Source: Nannocystis bainbridge
Lineage (GTDB): Bacteria > Myxococcota_A > Polyangia > Nannocystales > Nannocystaceae
Assembly: GCF_028368995.1 (NCBI RefSeq)
Contig: NZ_JAQNDL010000003.1
Location: forward strand, 124,001 to 188,000
Reading direction: 5' to 3'
DNA length: 64,000 nt
The first letter of the stretch is position 1; each line of letters begins with the position of its first letter. Of the stretch, positions 49,536 to 58,600 are shown piece by piece. The notes under the pieces are model-generated. The model ran no database searches. It saw only the letters and a program-made list of their open reading frames with translations, and was not told the origin of the DNA. Made by a program: the position numbers and the translations under genes.

Positions 49536-50000
49536 TCACGGCAGCATTGCGCCGGACGTCAGGTCGAAGGTGTAGGGCATCGGCGAGTCGGAGCCGTTGA
49601 GGGTGATGTTGAACTTCCAGGCCGCGATCTTCGCCTGCATGCAGGCGAACAGCGCGTCGTGCTTGAGGGTGCTGCGCTGCGGGTCGAAGCTCGTCTTCTT
49701 GACCTTGCCGTCGCCGTCGACCACGATCGTCGCCTTGACCCGCCCGGTCGGCGCATCCGGGGCCTTGCCGGCCGTTTCCTGCCAACAGGCCACGATCTCG
49801 CCGGCGTGCTCCTCGACCTTGCGGTTGAAGTTGGCGACGTCGAGGTACGGCGACTCCTCCTCGTCCGCAGGCGCCGCCGGATCGGCCGGCGCCGCCTCCT
49901 CGCGAACGTCAGCCGTCGGCGGCGGGCTCGACGCTGCCTCCTTCTTGCAGCCGAAGGTCAGGAGCAGCACCGAGACGAGCGCGAGGCGGAGCGAAGACAT
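49536..50000 (-). CDS. AgmX/PglI C-terminal-domain lipoprotein
   Basis: 154 residues. The start at 50000 follows TACCGT by 8 bases and gives a lipoprotein signal (LLLTFGCKKE). The second half has RKVEEHAGEIVACWQE, then GRVKATIVVDGDGKVKK and AWKFN, the pattern of the AgmX/PglI C-terminal domain found in myxobacterial gliding and envelope proteins, which resembles a TonB C-terminal fold. It is likely periplasmic and binds an envelope partner. Confidence 0.78.
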   Translation of the reverse strand: MSSLRLALVSVLLLTFGCKKEAASSPPPTADVREEAAPADPAAPADEEESPYLDVANFNRKVEEHAGEIVACWQETAGKAPDAPTGRVKATIVVDGDGKVKKTSFDPQRSTLKHDALFACMQAKIAAWKFNITLNGSDSPMPYTFDLTSGAMLP

Positions 50001-50008
50001 CGGCGCCG

Positions 50009-50014
50009 ACGGTA
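50009..50014 (-). promoter_or_regulatory. -10 element of leaderless AgmX-like lipoprotein gene
   Basis: TACCGT on the minus strand ends 8 bases before the ATG at 50000. Confidence 0.4.
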
Positions 50015-50140
50015 TCACAATCGCCGGCTGACCCGCCCACGCGCGCGACCGGGCGCGGGTCCGCTCGCCGCCACGCGCGGCCGGCAAACTAGCCCCGCTC
50101 ACGCGACACGGCCACGGCCGAGCGAGTTGCCCATCATCAC

Positions 50141-50156
50141 ATGTCCCGAAGGACAT
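50141..50156. repeat. Dispersed ATGTCC palindrome
   Basis: ATGTCC and GGACAT around CGAA, 22 bases after the end of the radical SAM gene. Confidence 0.7.
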
Positions 50157-50177
50157 CCGCTCGGGCGCAAAGCCCAA

Positions 50178-51347
50178 TCAACCGAGCCCGGGCGGCAGCT
50201 CGCCCGACCACAGCGGCACCCCGCGCTCGTGCAGCGCCGCCGTCAACGCCGCCGCCTGCTCGCGCTGCCAATCCAGGCTGCCGGCGGCCGCCCAGCGCGG
50301 CTCGGCGAACTCCTGCTCTGCGCCCTCGACCCCGTGGAGCACGTCGACCCGCACCGACCCCGCGCATTCGGCCAGCGCGTCGGCCAGCGGCGCGATCGGC
50401 CCCGGCAGCAGCGGCTGCACGATCGCAAACGTGCGCAGCCCCGCCGCCTTGCACGCCTGCAGGGCCGCCAGCCGGGCCGGGATGCTGGCCGCTCGCGGCT
50501 CGAAGTGCCGCCGCGCCTCCTCGTCGATCGTCGGGATCGAGATCCCCGCCCACGCATTGGCGATCGCCGGCAGGACGTCGAGGTCGCGCTCGATCAGCCC
50601 CGAGCGCGTCAACAGCAGCACCCCCGCCTGCCACTGCGCGTCGCGCAGCGCCAGCAGCATGCGCCGCGTCAGCTGCAGCTTGCGCTCGATCGCGTGGTAC
50701 GGGTCGCTGACCACCGCGCAGAACTTGATCGGCGCCGGCGGCGAGGTCATGAGCTCGGCCGCCAGCACCTCGGGCGCGTTGACCCTCACGTCCACGTAGG
50801 AGCCCCACGGCGCCGGCGCCAGCCCCAGCAGCGCCCGCGTCTCGGCCACGTGCGACTGCGCGTAGCAGAACTTGCAGCCGATCAGGCACCCGACATACGG
50901 CGTCACCGTGTAATAGCGGCCGCCCTCGGCCGGCTCGAGCAGGCGCTCGACCGTCACCCCCCGCACGCGCGCGCCGGGCTCTTCACCTGTCTCTTCGGCC
51001 ATCTCGGCGTCGTGGGCCAGGGCCGCCAGCACCGCCTCCTCGCGGACCGCCGCGGCGCTCGCCACCGCCCGGCAGACGGTGACCCCGAGCGCGCGCAGGT
51101 CCGCCGAGACGACCTCGTCGAAGCGGTACGACAGCCCGAGCCGGCGCGTCTGCACCGCGCTGCGGCGGCCCGGGACCAGGCGGGCGACCTCGACGTGGAC
51201 CCGCGTGCCACCTGTCTCGAAGGTCAGGCGCGGCCCGCACTCGGTCGTGACCTCGGCGAGGCGCAGCCCCGGCGCGAGCTCGTCACCGCGAGCGAGCCCG
51301 CCGACGAGCGCGCGCAGGTGGACCTCGAGATCGCGGGCGCCGGGCAT
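50178..51347 (-). CDS. Radical SAM protein (SplB/COG1533-like)
   Basis: 389 residues from ATG 51347, preferred to a longer in-frame start. The iron-sulfur motif CLIGCKFCYAQ (CxxxCxxC) lies in the middle of the protein, followed by VNAPEVLAAELM and FCAVVSDPYHAIERK. This matches the spore-photoproduct-lyase-like/'DNA repair photolyase' COG1533 group. The 140 residues before the cluster are an additional domain. Function of COG1533 proteins outside spore formers is not established. Confidence 0.86.
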   Translation of the reverse strand: MPGARDLEVHLRALVGGLARGDELAPGLRLAEVTTECGPRLTFETGGTRVHVEVARLVPGRRSAVQTRRLGLSYRFDEVVSADLRALGVTVCRAVASAAAVREEAVLAALAHDAEMAEETGEEPGARVRGVTVERLLEPAEGGRYYTVTPYVGCLIGCKFCYAQSHVAETRALLGLAPAPWGSYVDVRVNAPEVLAAELMTSPPAPIKFCAVVSDPYHAIERKLQLTRRMLLALRDAQWQAGVLLLTRSGLIERDLDVLPAIANAWAGISIPTIDEEARRHFEPRAASIPARLAALQACKAAGLRTFAIVQPLLPGPIAPLADALAECAGSVRVDVLHGVEGAEQEFAEPRWAAAGSLDWQREQAAALTAALHERGVPLWSGELPPGLG

Positions 51348-51466
51348 GCCGCCGTCGCCTATACCATGACATCGAGGCCGCAGCGGGCCAACGCCGGGAC
51401 CCATGACGAGAACGACCTGGCGGCCATGGCCGCCAGGTCGTCCTGGTTGCTCGGTGTTCTACTCGG

Positions 51467-51730
51467 CTAGCGTGTCAGACCGGCGCTCGCGTTCACCGCC
51501 TCGGAGGGGCGGTTCGCGGGGCGCTGCGGCCATTCGATCGCGAGCTTGAGAATGCGGCGCTTGAGCGCGTGGCGAGTGATCCCGAGCAACGCGGCGGCGC
51601 CGACGATGTTGCCGGCCTGGCTGAGAGCCTCGGCGCACAGTCGCCGCTCGGCCTTCTCGAGGTTGAATTCGTCAAGGATGATTTGGGCCAATGAAACCTC
51701 CGTTTCGATACTCGCGGGAACGGGCAACAT
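51467..51730 (-). CDS. Small Fis-type helix-turn-helix protein
   Basis: 87 residues from ATG 51730; a GTG 13 codons upstream is possible. The middle carries CAEALSQAGNIVGAAALLGI and TRHALKRRIL, the Fis-type HTH found at the end of NtrC-family activators, but no AAA+ or receiver domain is present. It is either a free-standing Fis-like DNA-binding protein or the remnant of a larger activator. Confidence 0.75.
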   Translation of the reverse strand: MLPVPASIETEVSLAQIILDEFNLEKAERRLCAEALSQAGNIVGAAALLGITRHALKRRILKLAIEWPQRPANRPSEAVNASAGLTR

Positions 51731-52328
51731 AATCCCGGCGAGCTCCAGATGCGAACAGCGCCAACTCACGGCCGCGCGGCCCCCACGAGCCGGTCCCGCG
51801 GCCCGAGATCGCGCATTGGAGTGTGGCTGGCAGCCCCCTGTGAATCGAGCGAGCTGTTCATATCATCAGTGTGTTCGCCGATTGCGGGCCGAATGATCTG
51901 ACCCGGCAGGTATCACCGCATCGCACATCGCCCGCGGCGGCGAGCGCGCGACCGGCGGAAGCCGCCCATACGTGGTGGCGAGGCCGCAGACCCGCCCCTC
52001 ACGCATGCGGCAGAGCCCGGCAAGCCACGGCAGCGTCGTGTCGCCGTCGCCACTCGCCGCGCCATTAGTCCGGTGCAACAGCAACCATTCATCGCCTGTC
52101 TCTCGGGCCATGTATTGTAAATATCCAGTCCATTGGATGTCGCCATCACTTCGCTTCGCAGTCTCGTGATTCGGCTCCAGTACGCGCTGCGCACCCGCAA
52201 CCCGCCGTCCGCAAACATCACAACCACGTCACGCCCGCGCGGCGCCGCGGTGAACTCCGCCGTGAGGCCGTTTCGCAGCGAAATCGCCAGTTCGCGTGTA
52301 CGCTCGGCCCGCTCCCCCGCGCCTCGCC
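51731..52328. other. Long divergent intergenic region
   Basis: About 600 bp between divergent regulators. A TACGCT hexamer at 52299-52304 may be the -10 of the response regulator with a short leader. I see no RNA gene or coding sequence that I can support. Confidence 0.45.
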
Positions 52329-53036
52329 ATGCCCGCCTCGATCCTCGTCGTCGACGATGAGCGCGATCTACGGTCCGCGATCTGTCACGCGCTCACGCGC
52401 GAAGGGTTCCACCCGCGCACGGCCGATACCGGCGCGCAGGGCCTCCTGCTGGCCCGCAGCGAGCCCCTGCCCGATCTCGTGCTGCTCGACCTCGACCTCC
52501 CGGACATGTCGGGCATCGCCGTGTGCCAGGCCCTCCGCGCCGACCCTGTCACGCGCGCGCTGCCAGTGATGATCGTCAGCGCGCGCGCCGAGGAGATCGA
52601 TCGCGTGCTCGGGTTCGAGGTCGGGGCCGACGATTACGTGACCAAGCCGTACAGCCTGCGCGAGCTGGTGCTGCGGATCCGCGCCGTGCTGCGCCGCCAG
52701 GCCCCGGCGCCCGCGGTCACCGAACGGGTCACCTGCGGCCGCGTGCGCGTCGACGCCGGCGCCCAGCGAGTCTGGCTCGACGACCGCGAGCTCTCGCTCA
52801 CCGCCCTGGAGCTGCGGCTCCTGATCCTGCTCGTGACCCGTCAGGGCCGCGTGCACACCCGCGAGGCGCTGCTCGCCGAGGTCTGGGGCCTGTCGCCGCA
52901 CGTCACCACGCGCACCGTCGACACCCACGTGCTGCGCCTGCGCGCCAAGCTGGGCCCGGCCGCCGGGCAGCTGCAGACGCTCCGCGGCGTCGGCTATCGC
53001 TTCGCGCCCGACGACGGCCTCGTCGAGCCGGAGTGA
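52329..53036 (+). CDS. OmpR-family response regulator
   Basis: 235 residues. Receiver: ILVVDDERDLR, phospho-acceptor Asp in LVLLDLDLPDMSG, TKP lysine. DNA-binding winged helix: LTALELRLLILLVTRQGRVH, TRTVDTHVLRLRAKLG and VRGVGYRF-type end (LRGVGYRFAP). No histidine kinase gene is adjacent, so it is an orphan here. ATG 52329 fits the conserved start of the receiver. Confidence 0.93.
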   Translation: MPASILVVDDERDLRSAICHALTREGFHPRTADTGAQGLLLARSEPLPDLVLLDLDLPDMSGIAVCQALRADPVTRALPVMIVSARAEEIDRVLGFEVGADDYVTKPYSLRELVLRIRAVLRRQAPAPAVTERVTCGRVRVDAGAQRVWLDDRELSLTALELRLLILLVTRQGRVHTREALLAEVWGLSPHVTTRTVDTHVLRLRAKLGPAAGQLQTLRGVGYRFAPDDGLVEPE

Positions 53037-53173
53037 TCCCGCAATCGAACCACGCGCCCGGGTCTGCGCCTGAACGTGCAGCCGGGGCGAACCCGGGCGA
53101 GCCGCCGCCCTCGACGCGGCGCGCAGGCAGATCGGCCCGGCCCGCGCCCACGGGTCACGGGCCCGCGGGGCCA

Positions 53174-54031
53174 TCAATGCGTGACGAAGCGATCGCTCTC
53201 GCGCAGGCACGCCTGCAGCGCGTCCTGCAGGTTGCGGTGGCTGAGGAACGGCGAGATGTCGACCCCGAGGTTCGTCATCGTCTGCGCGATCGCGGGGTTG
53301 ACCCCCGACAGCCGCACCTGCCCGCCCAGCAGCCCGACCGCGCGGATGATGCGATACAGCTGCTCGGCCGTGGTCGAGTCGACCGAATCGACGCCGGTCA
53401 TGTCCATGATCGCGTAGCGGGCCCGCAGCCGCACCACCTCGGCCAGCAGCCGGTCCATGATCTCGGACGCCCGCTCGGCATTGACCGCACCGACCAGCGG
53501 CAGCGTGATGATGTTGTCCCACAGCTGAATGATCGGGGTCGAGAGGGCCCGGATCGCCTTTTGCTGGCGGGTGATGAGCTCGAGCTGATCGCGCGCGGTC
53601 TCCTCGGCGAGCTTGAGCGTGGTGATGTCGCGGACCACCCCGATCGCGCGGATCTTGCCCTTGTTGTCGGCGTCGGGCAGCGAATCGCCGAACACCTGCC
53701 ACCAGCGGATCTCGCCCTGGCGGTTGATCACCCGGTACTCGGCGAAGATCGGCTTGCCGGTCATCAGGTGGTCGGCGATCGCTTTCGACGACGTCCCCAC
53801 GTCCTCCGGGTGAATGGCGTCCCACCAGCTGCTGGCGACCTGGGGGAAGCCGCGCTCGGGGTAGCCGAGGAGCTCGGGGAACCGCTCCGAATAATGCACG
53901 GGGATGTTGCGGTGGAACGCCTGCTCGGGATCGACGGCCGGGTACTCCCAGATCCCGTCGCCAGAGACCGCTATCGCCATTGCATATCGTTCGAGAAGAC
54001 GGCGGATCTCCGTCTCGTCGTTCATCATCAT
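53174..54031 (-). CDS. PAS-STAS sensor protein (RsbR-like)
   Basis: 285 residues from ATG 54031, with GGAGGA about 10 bases upstream. A PAS domain (residues 20-140; HYSERFPELLGYPERGF, IHPEDV, EYRVINRQGEIRWW) is followed by a STAS domain (STPIIQLWDNIITLPLVGAV, YAIMDMTGVDSVDSTTAEQL, RLSGVNPAIAQT), the layout of RsbR-type stressosome or anti-sigma antagonist sensors. The presumed phospho-Ser position has DSVDSTTA. No partner kinase or switch gene is adjacent. Confidence 0.88.
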   Translation of the reverse strand: MMMNDETEIRRLLERYAMAIAVSGDGIWEYPAVDPEQAFHRNIPVHYSERFPELLGYPERGFPQVASSWWDAIHPEDVGTSSKAIADHLMTGKPIFAEYRVINRQGEIRWWQVFGDSLPDADNKGKIRAIGVVRDITTLKLAEETARDQLELITRQQKAIRALSTPIIQLWDNIITLPLVGAVNAERASEIMDRLLAEVVRLRARYAIMDMTGVDSVDSTTAEQLYRIIRAVGLLGGQVRLSGVNPAIAQTMTNLGVDISPFLSHRNLQDALQACLRESDRFVTH

Positions 54032-54411
54032 CGGCCCCTGTCCTCCGCGCCTCACCCTATCAGCCGGAGCCGTCGGCGAAAAGCGGCAAAGTTCCCGCCT
54101 GCTTCGTTCCCAACTCTCCACAAATGCATGCAGTGGGCGCGGTTTCGCTCATTCTTAGGCGAGGCCCCGACGACGAGTCGCGCAGCATCGAGCGGCCGCA
54201 GCGCGCCGCCGGGGCGCCTCTGCATCGGTTCCTCCGACCGCGCCGCACACGCCGGCGCAAACTCCGCGACGGGCGCCGATGTGAGTCTCCATTCTCCGGC
54301 TTTTCCGCGCACCCCCCTTCCGCCGCTGTGGTCGGCGTGGCATAGACCCGGGCGAATGGTGGCTGCACGTGGTGTAGCCATTCGGGTGGCCGTCGAGGAC
54401 GGGGGGCCGAC
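54032..54411. other. Divergent intergenic region before biosynthetic operon
   Basis: 380 bp. It must hold the promoter of the NRPS/PKS operon; TAGACC at about 54344 is a weak -10 candidate. I see no palindrome of the dispersed family here. Confidence 0.4.
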
Positions 54412-55572
54412 ATGATCGAGACCGAAGCGTGGGTGCTCTACGAGCGCTCCGGCGGCAGCGAATCCGCGCTGGATTCCGACGACTTCCGCCGCGAGACGTT
54501 CGCGTTCCCGGGGCCGGCCGGCGACGAATTGCTGGTGGAGCCGCTGTTCGGCAGCTGGGAGGGCAACATGACCCATTCGCTGCAGCGGCGGCCGATCGAC
54601 ATCTGCAAGCAGCGCGGCGAGCGGCGCGTCGTCATCGGCAACGGCAGCGTCCTGCGGGTCCTGCGGGCCGGGGCGGACGTCCGAGGGATCCACGAGGGCG
54701 ACGTGGGGATCCTTCACGGCGGGCATGTGCAGGATGAATTCGGCTACACGGTCCTGGTCCAGGGCTACGACGCGCCAGGCACCGTCGGCGTGCTCGCCAA
54801 GCGGACCAAGATCGCCGCGCGCAACTTCTTGCCGCTGCCGCTCGAATCACACCACCGCCTCGAACAGTGGGCCGCGTTCTCGGTCCGCTACCTGACCGCG
54901 TGGTCGAATTATCACCTCGCCCTCGGCGCCTACCGGCTGCAGGTAAACGAGCCGCTGGACCCCGCCCCCTTCGTGCTCGGCTGGGGCGGCGGCTCGACGC
55001 TCGCCGCCCTCGACCTGGCCCGCCGGGCCGGCTGTCGCGCCGCGATGGTGTCAGGCAGCCCCCAGCGACTCGCCGAGCTGGCCCGCATGGGCATCGTCGG
55101 CATCGACCGCAGGGCCTTCGCCGGGCTCGAATTCGACGAGGGGCGCTATGCGAGCGACCCCGAGTATCACGCGGCCTACCGCGCCGCCGAGAGGGCCTTC
55201 CTCGCGGCCGTGCACGACTGGACCGGCGGCCGCGGCGCGGCGATCGTGTTCGATTACATCGGCGCCCCGGTGTTTCGCGCCAGCGTCAAAGCGCTCGGCC
55301 GCCAGGGCGTGCTGGCGACCGCCGGCTGGCTCCTGGGCATGCAGACGACCGTCAATCGCGCGATCGAGTGCATCGGCCGCCACGTCCACGTGCATTCGCA
55401 TTACATCCGCCGCGCCGACTCGCCGAAGGCGATGCGCTACGCCGAGCGCGAGGGCTGGATGCCGCAGGTGTCGGAGATCTATTCGTGGGAGGAGATCGGC
55501 GGCCTGGCCCGCGCCGCCGCCGCCGGGCGCTTGCGCTCGTACTTCCCGGTCTATCGCGTCAACCCGGTCTGA
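54412..55572 (+). CDS. Crotonyl-CoA reductase-like medium-chain dehydrogenase
   Basis: 386 residues. It is a medium-chain dehydrogenase/reductase: GroES-like N-terminal half (IHEGDVGILHGGHVQDEFGY) and Rossmann half with the nucleotide site VLGWGGGSTLAALDLARRAG, which is characteristic of crotonyl-CoA carboxylase/reductases. No catalytic Zn-binding Cys set is seen, as in that group. It lies 63 bp before the hybrid synthase in the same direction. It may supply an unusual CoA extender unit or reduce an intermediate; extender supply fits the family but is inference. Confidence 0.78.
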   Translation: MIETEAWVLYERSGGSESALDSDDFRRETFAFPGPAGDELLVEPLFGSWEGNMTHSLQRRPIDICKQRGERRVVIGNGSVLRVLRAGADVRGIHEGDVGILHGGHVQDEFGYTVLVQGYDAPGTVGVLAKRTKIAARNFLPLPLESHHRLEQWAAFSVRYLTAWSNYHLALGAYRLQVNEPLDPAPFVLGWGGGSTLAALDLARRAGCRAAMVSGSPQRLAELARMGIVGIDRRAFAGLEFDEGRYASDPEYHAAYRAAERAFLAAVHDWTGGRGAAIVFDYIGAPVFRASVKALGRQGVLATAGWLLGMQTTVNRAIECIGRHVHVHSHYIRRADSPKAMRYAEREGWMPQVSEIYSWEEIGGLARAAAAGRLRSYFPVYRVNPV

Positions 55573-55635
55573 CCGGGCCCCGGCGGCGTCCGTGGCGTGG
55601 CCACGGTGCCACGATTGCTGCGAAGGAGTGAGGAC

Positions 55636-58600
55636 ATGAAATCGGGGCTGCCCCTTGAATCGGTAGATCTCGCGGCGGCGCGGCGGGCCGTGATCGACGA
55701 TTGGAACGCCACCGCGATCGATCTCGACGGCGAGCGCTGCCTCCACGCCTGCGTCGCGGCCCAGGTCGCGCGCACCCCCGAGCGAATCGCCGTCGTCGCC
55801 GAGAGCGGCAGCTGGACCTACGCCGAGCTCGATCGCCGCGCCGATGCGATCGCCGCCGAGCTGCAGCGCCGCGGGGCCCGCCGCGGCACGCTCGTCGCAG
55901 TCTGCGCCGACCGCTCGTGCGAGCTGCTCGCGGGCCTGCTCGGCGTGCTCAGGGCAGGTGCCGCCTATGTGCCGCTCGATCCGGAGCACCCGCGCGAGCG
56001 CCTGGAGTTCATGCTCGCCGATTGTGGTGCCCCCCTGGTCCTGGCCCAGCGCCGCCACGCCGCGCTCCTGTCGGCGGCCGCGGCCACGCTCGTCGTCCTG
56101 GACGCATCATTCCCGCCCGCCGGGCCCGTCGCCGCCGAGGTCGGGCCCGACGATCTGATCTACGTCATGTACACCTCGGGCTCGACCGGTCGGCCCAAGG
56201 GCGTGATGAACATTCACCGCGGTGTCGTCAATCGCCTGCTCGACATGCAGCGCACCCTGCCGCTCGGCGCCGACGATCGCGTGCTGCAGAAGACCCCGTG
56301 CGGCTTCGACATCTCGGTCTACGAGCTGTTCTGGCCGCTGCTGGCCGGCGCGACGCTGGTGATGGCCCGCCCTGGCGGCCACCGCGATCCCGCCTACCTC
56401 GTCGAAACGATCGCCAGCCACGCGATCACCACCATTCATTTCGTGCCGCCGATGCTGGCCGCGTTCCTCGAGCAGGACGACCTCGGCCCGTGTCACTCGC
56501 TGCGGCGCGTCCTGTGCACCGGCGACGTGCTCGCGCCCGCGCTCGTCCAGGCCTGCCACGCGCGGCTCGACGTCGAGGTCTACAACCTCTACGGACCCAC
56601 CGAGGCCGCCATCGAGGTCACCGCCCACCGCTGCGAGCGCGACAGCGACACCGCCTCGGTCCCGATCGGCAAGCCGATCGCCAATTGCACGATCTACGTG
56701 CTCGATCCCGCCGGCGAGCCGGTCCCGCCCGGCACCGCGGGAGAGCTCCACATCGGCGGCGTGCAGGTCAGCCGCGGCTATTGGGGTCGCCCTGCCCTCA
56801 CCGCCGAGCGCTTCGTCCCCGATCCATTCACGGCAGCGCCCGCCCGGCGGCTGTATCGCACCGGCGACCTCGCGCGCTGGCGAAGCGACGGCGTGCTCGA
56901 GTTCCTCGGGCGCCTCGACCATCAGGTGAAGATCCGCGGCGTCCGCGTCGAGCCCGGCGAGATCGAGGCGGTCCTGCGCGAGCATTCGCAGGTCCGCGAC
57001 GCCCTGGTCGTCGTGCACGAACAGGCCAGCGAGCGCCGGCTCGTCGCGTATGTCGTGTTCGCCGGCGAATCACCCCACGACCTCGCCGCGCTGCGCGCGA
57101 GCCTGGCGAACCGCCTGCCCGCGGCGATGGTGCCGGCCGCGCTCGTGCCCCTCGCCGCGATCCCGGTGCTCTCGAACGGCAAGATCGATCGCAGCGCCCT
57201 GCCGCGGCCCGAGGCGCAATCACCCGAGCGCGTCGCGCCGCGCGGCCCGATCGAACTGGCGATCGCCGAGCTCTGGCAATCCGTGCTCGGCGCCGGTGAG
57301 TGCGGGGTGAAGGACGAATTCCTGGCGATCGGCGGTCATTCGCTGCACGCGGCCCAGATCGTCGCGCGCATGCGGCGAGCGTTGGGCAGGTCGATCTCGC
57401 TGGCGGAGTTCTTCGCCCACCCGACGATCGCGGGGCAAGCCGCGTTGCTCGCCGAACGCGCGCGCCCGGCCGAGGATGCGATCCCTGCGCTCTCTGCCGA
57501 TTCAGGCCCGCTCTCGTTCGCCGAGGAGCGGCTGTACTTCCTGCACCAGCTCGCGCCGGCCAGCCCCGCCTATCATTGCCCGCACGCGTTTCACATCACC
57601 GGCGAATGCGACGAGGCGCGGCTCGAGGCCGCCCTGCTGGCGCTGGTCGGCCGCCACGACGTCCTGCGCACCCGATACCTCGCCGAGGCCGGCCTCCCGC
57701 GGCGCGCGATCGATCGCCAAGCGCGCCTCGACCTCGCTCGCCGCGACCTGTCCCATCTCGCACCGGAGGCCCGCAGCGAGGTCCTCGCGGCCATGCTCGC
57801 CACCGAGGTCGGCCGGCCCTTCGACCTCGCTGCCGGCCCGCCGCTACGCGCCGGCCTCGTGCGCCTGGACCGCGACGCGCGGGTGCTGTGGCTCGTGCAG
57901 CACCACATCGTCACCGACGGCTGGACCGACGCGCTGCTGCTGCGCGAGCTCGGCCAGCTCTACGAGTTCGGGCAGATCGACGCCGCCCCGTCGTTGAACT
58001 ACGCCGACTACGCCGCGTGGCAGCGTCATGACCGGTCTGACCAGCATCACGCAGCCCTCGCGCGCTGGCAGGCTCGCCTCGCGGGCGCGCCGGCCCTGCT
58101 CACATTGCCGATCGATCGCCCGCGCAGTGATGCCTCGACGGGTCGCGGCGCGCGCGTGACCTTCGCCGTCTCGCCGACGACCCTGGCCCCGCTGCGTCAC
58201 CTGGCCCGGGCCGCGGGCGCCACCCTCGCGCACGCGCTCCTGAGCGTCTTCGTGGCCGTCCTGCGCCGCTTCGCCGATCAGGACGACATGGTCGTCGGCT
58301 TGACCACGGCCGCGCGCGCGCGCGTCGAGCTCGAGGAAGTCGCCGGCTTCTTCGTCAACACCTTGCCGATCCGGCTCGACCTCGCCGACGATCCGACGCT
58401 GCCCACCTTGCTCGCGCGGGTACGCGACGCGGTGCTCGCGGCCCACGCCGACGAAACCGTCCCGTTCGAGCAGATCGTGCGCACCGTGCGAGCCCCGCGC
58501 GACCTCGGCGGTTCACCGCTGGTGCAGGTCGCGTTCGCCCCGCAGCCGCGGATCGACACCAGCCTGCGACTGCGCGGCTGCGCGGTGCGGCCGATCGACC

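Noticed and set aside
52498-52520. GGACATGTCGGGCAT in the OmpR-type regulator as a family palindrome
   Set aside because: It encodes the conserved PDMSG receiver motif and is not a clean inverted repeat, so it is probably coincidence.
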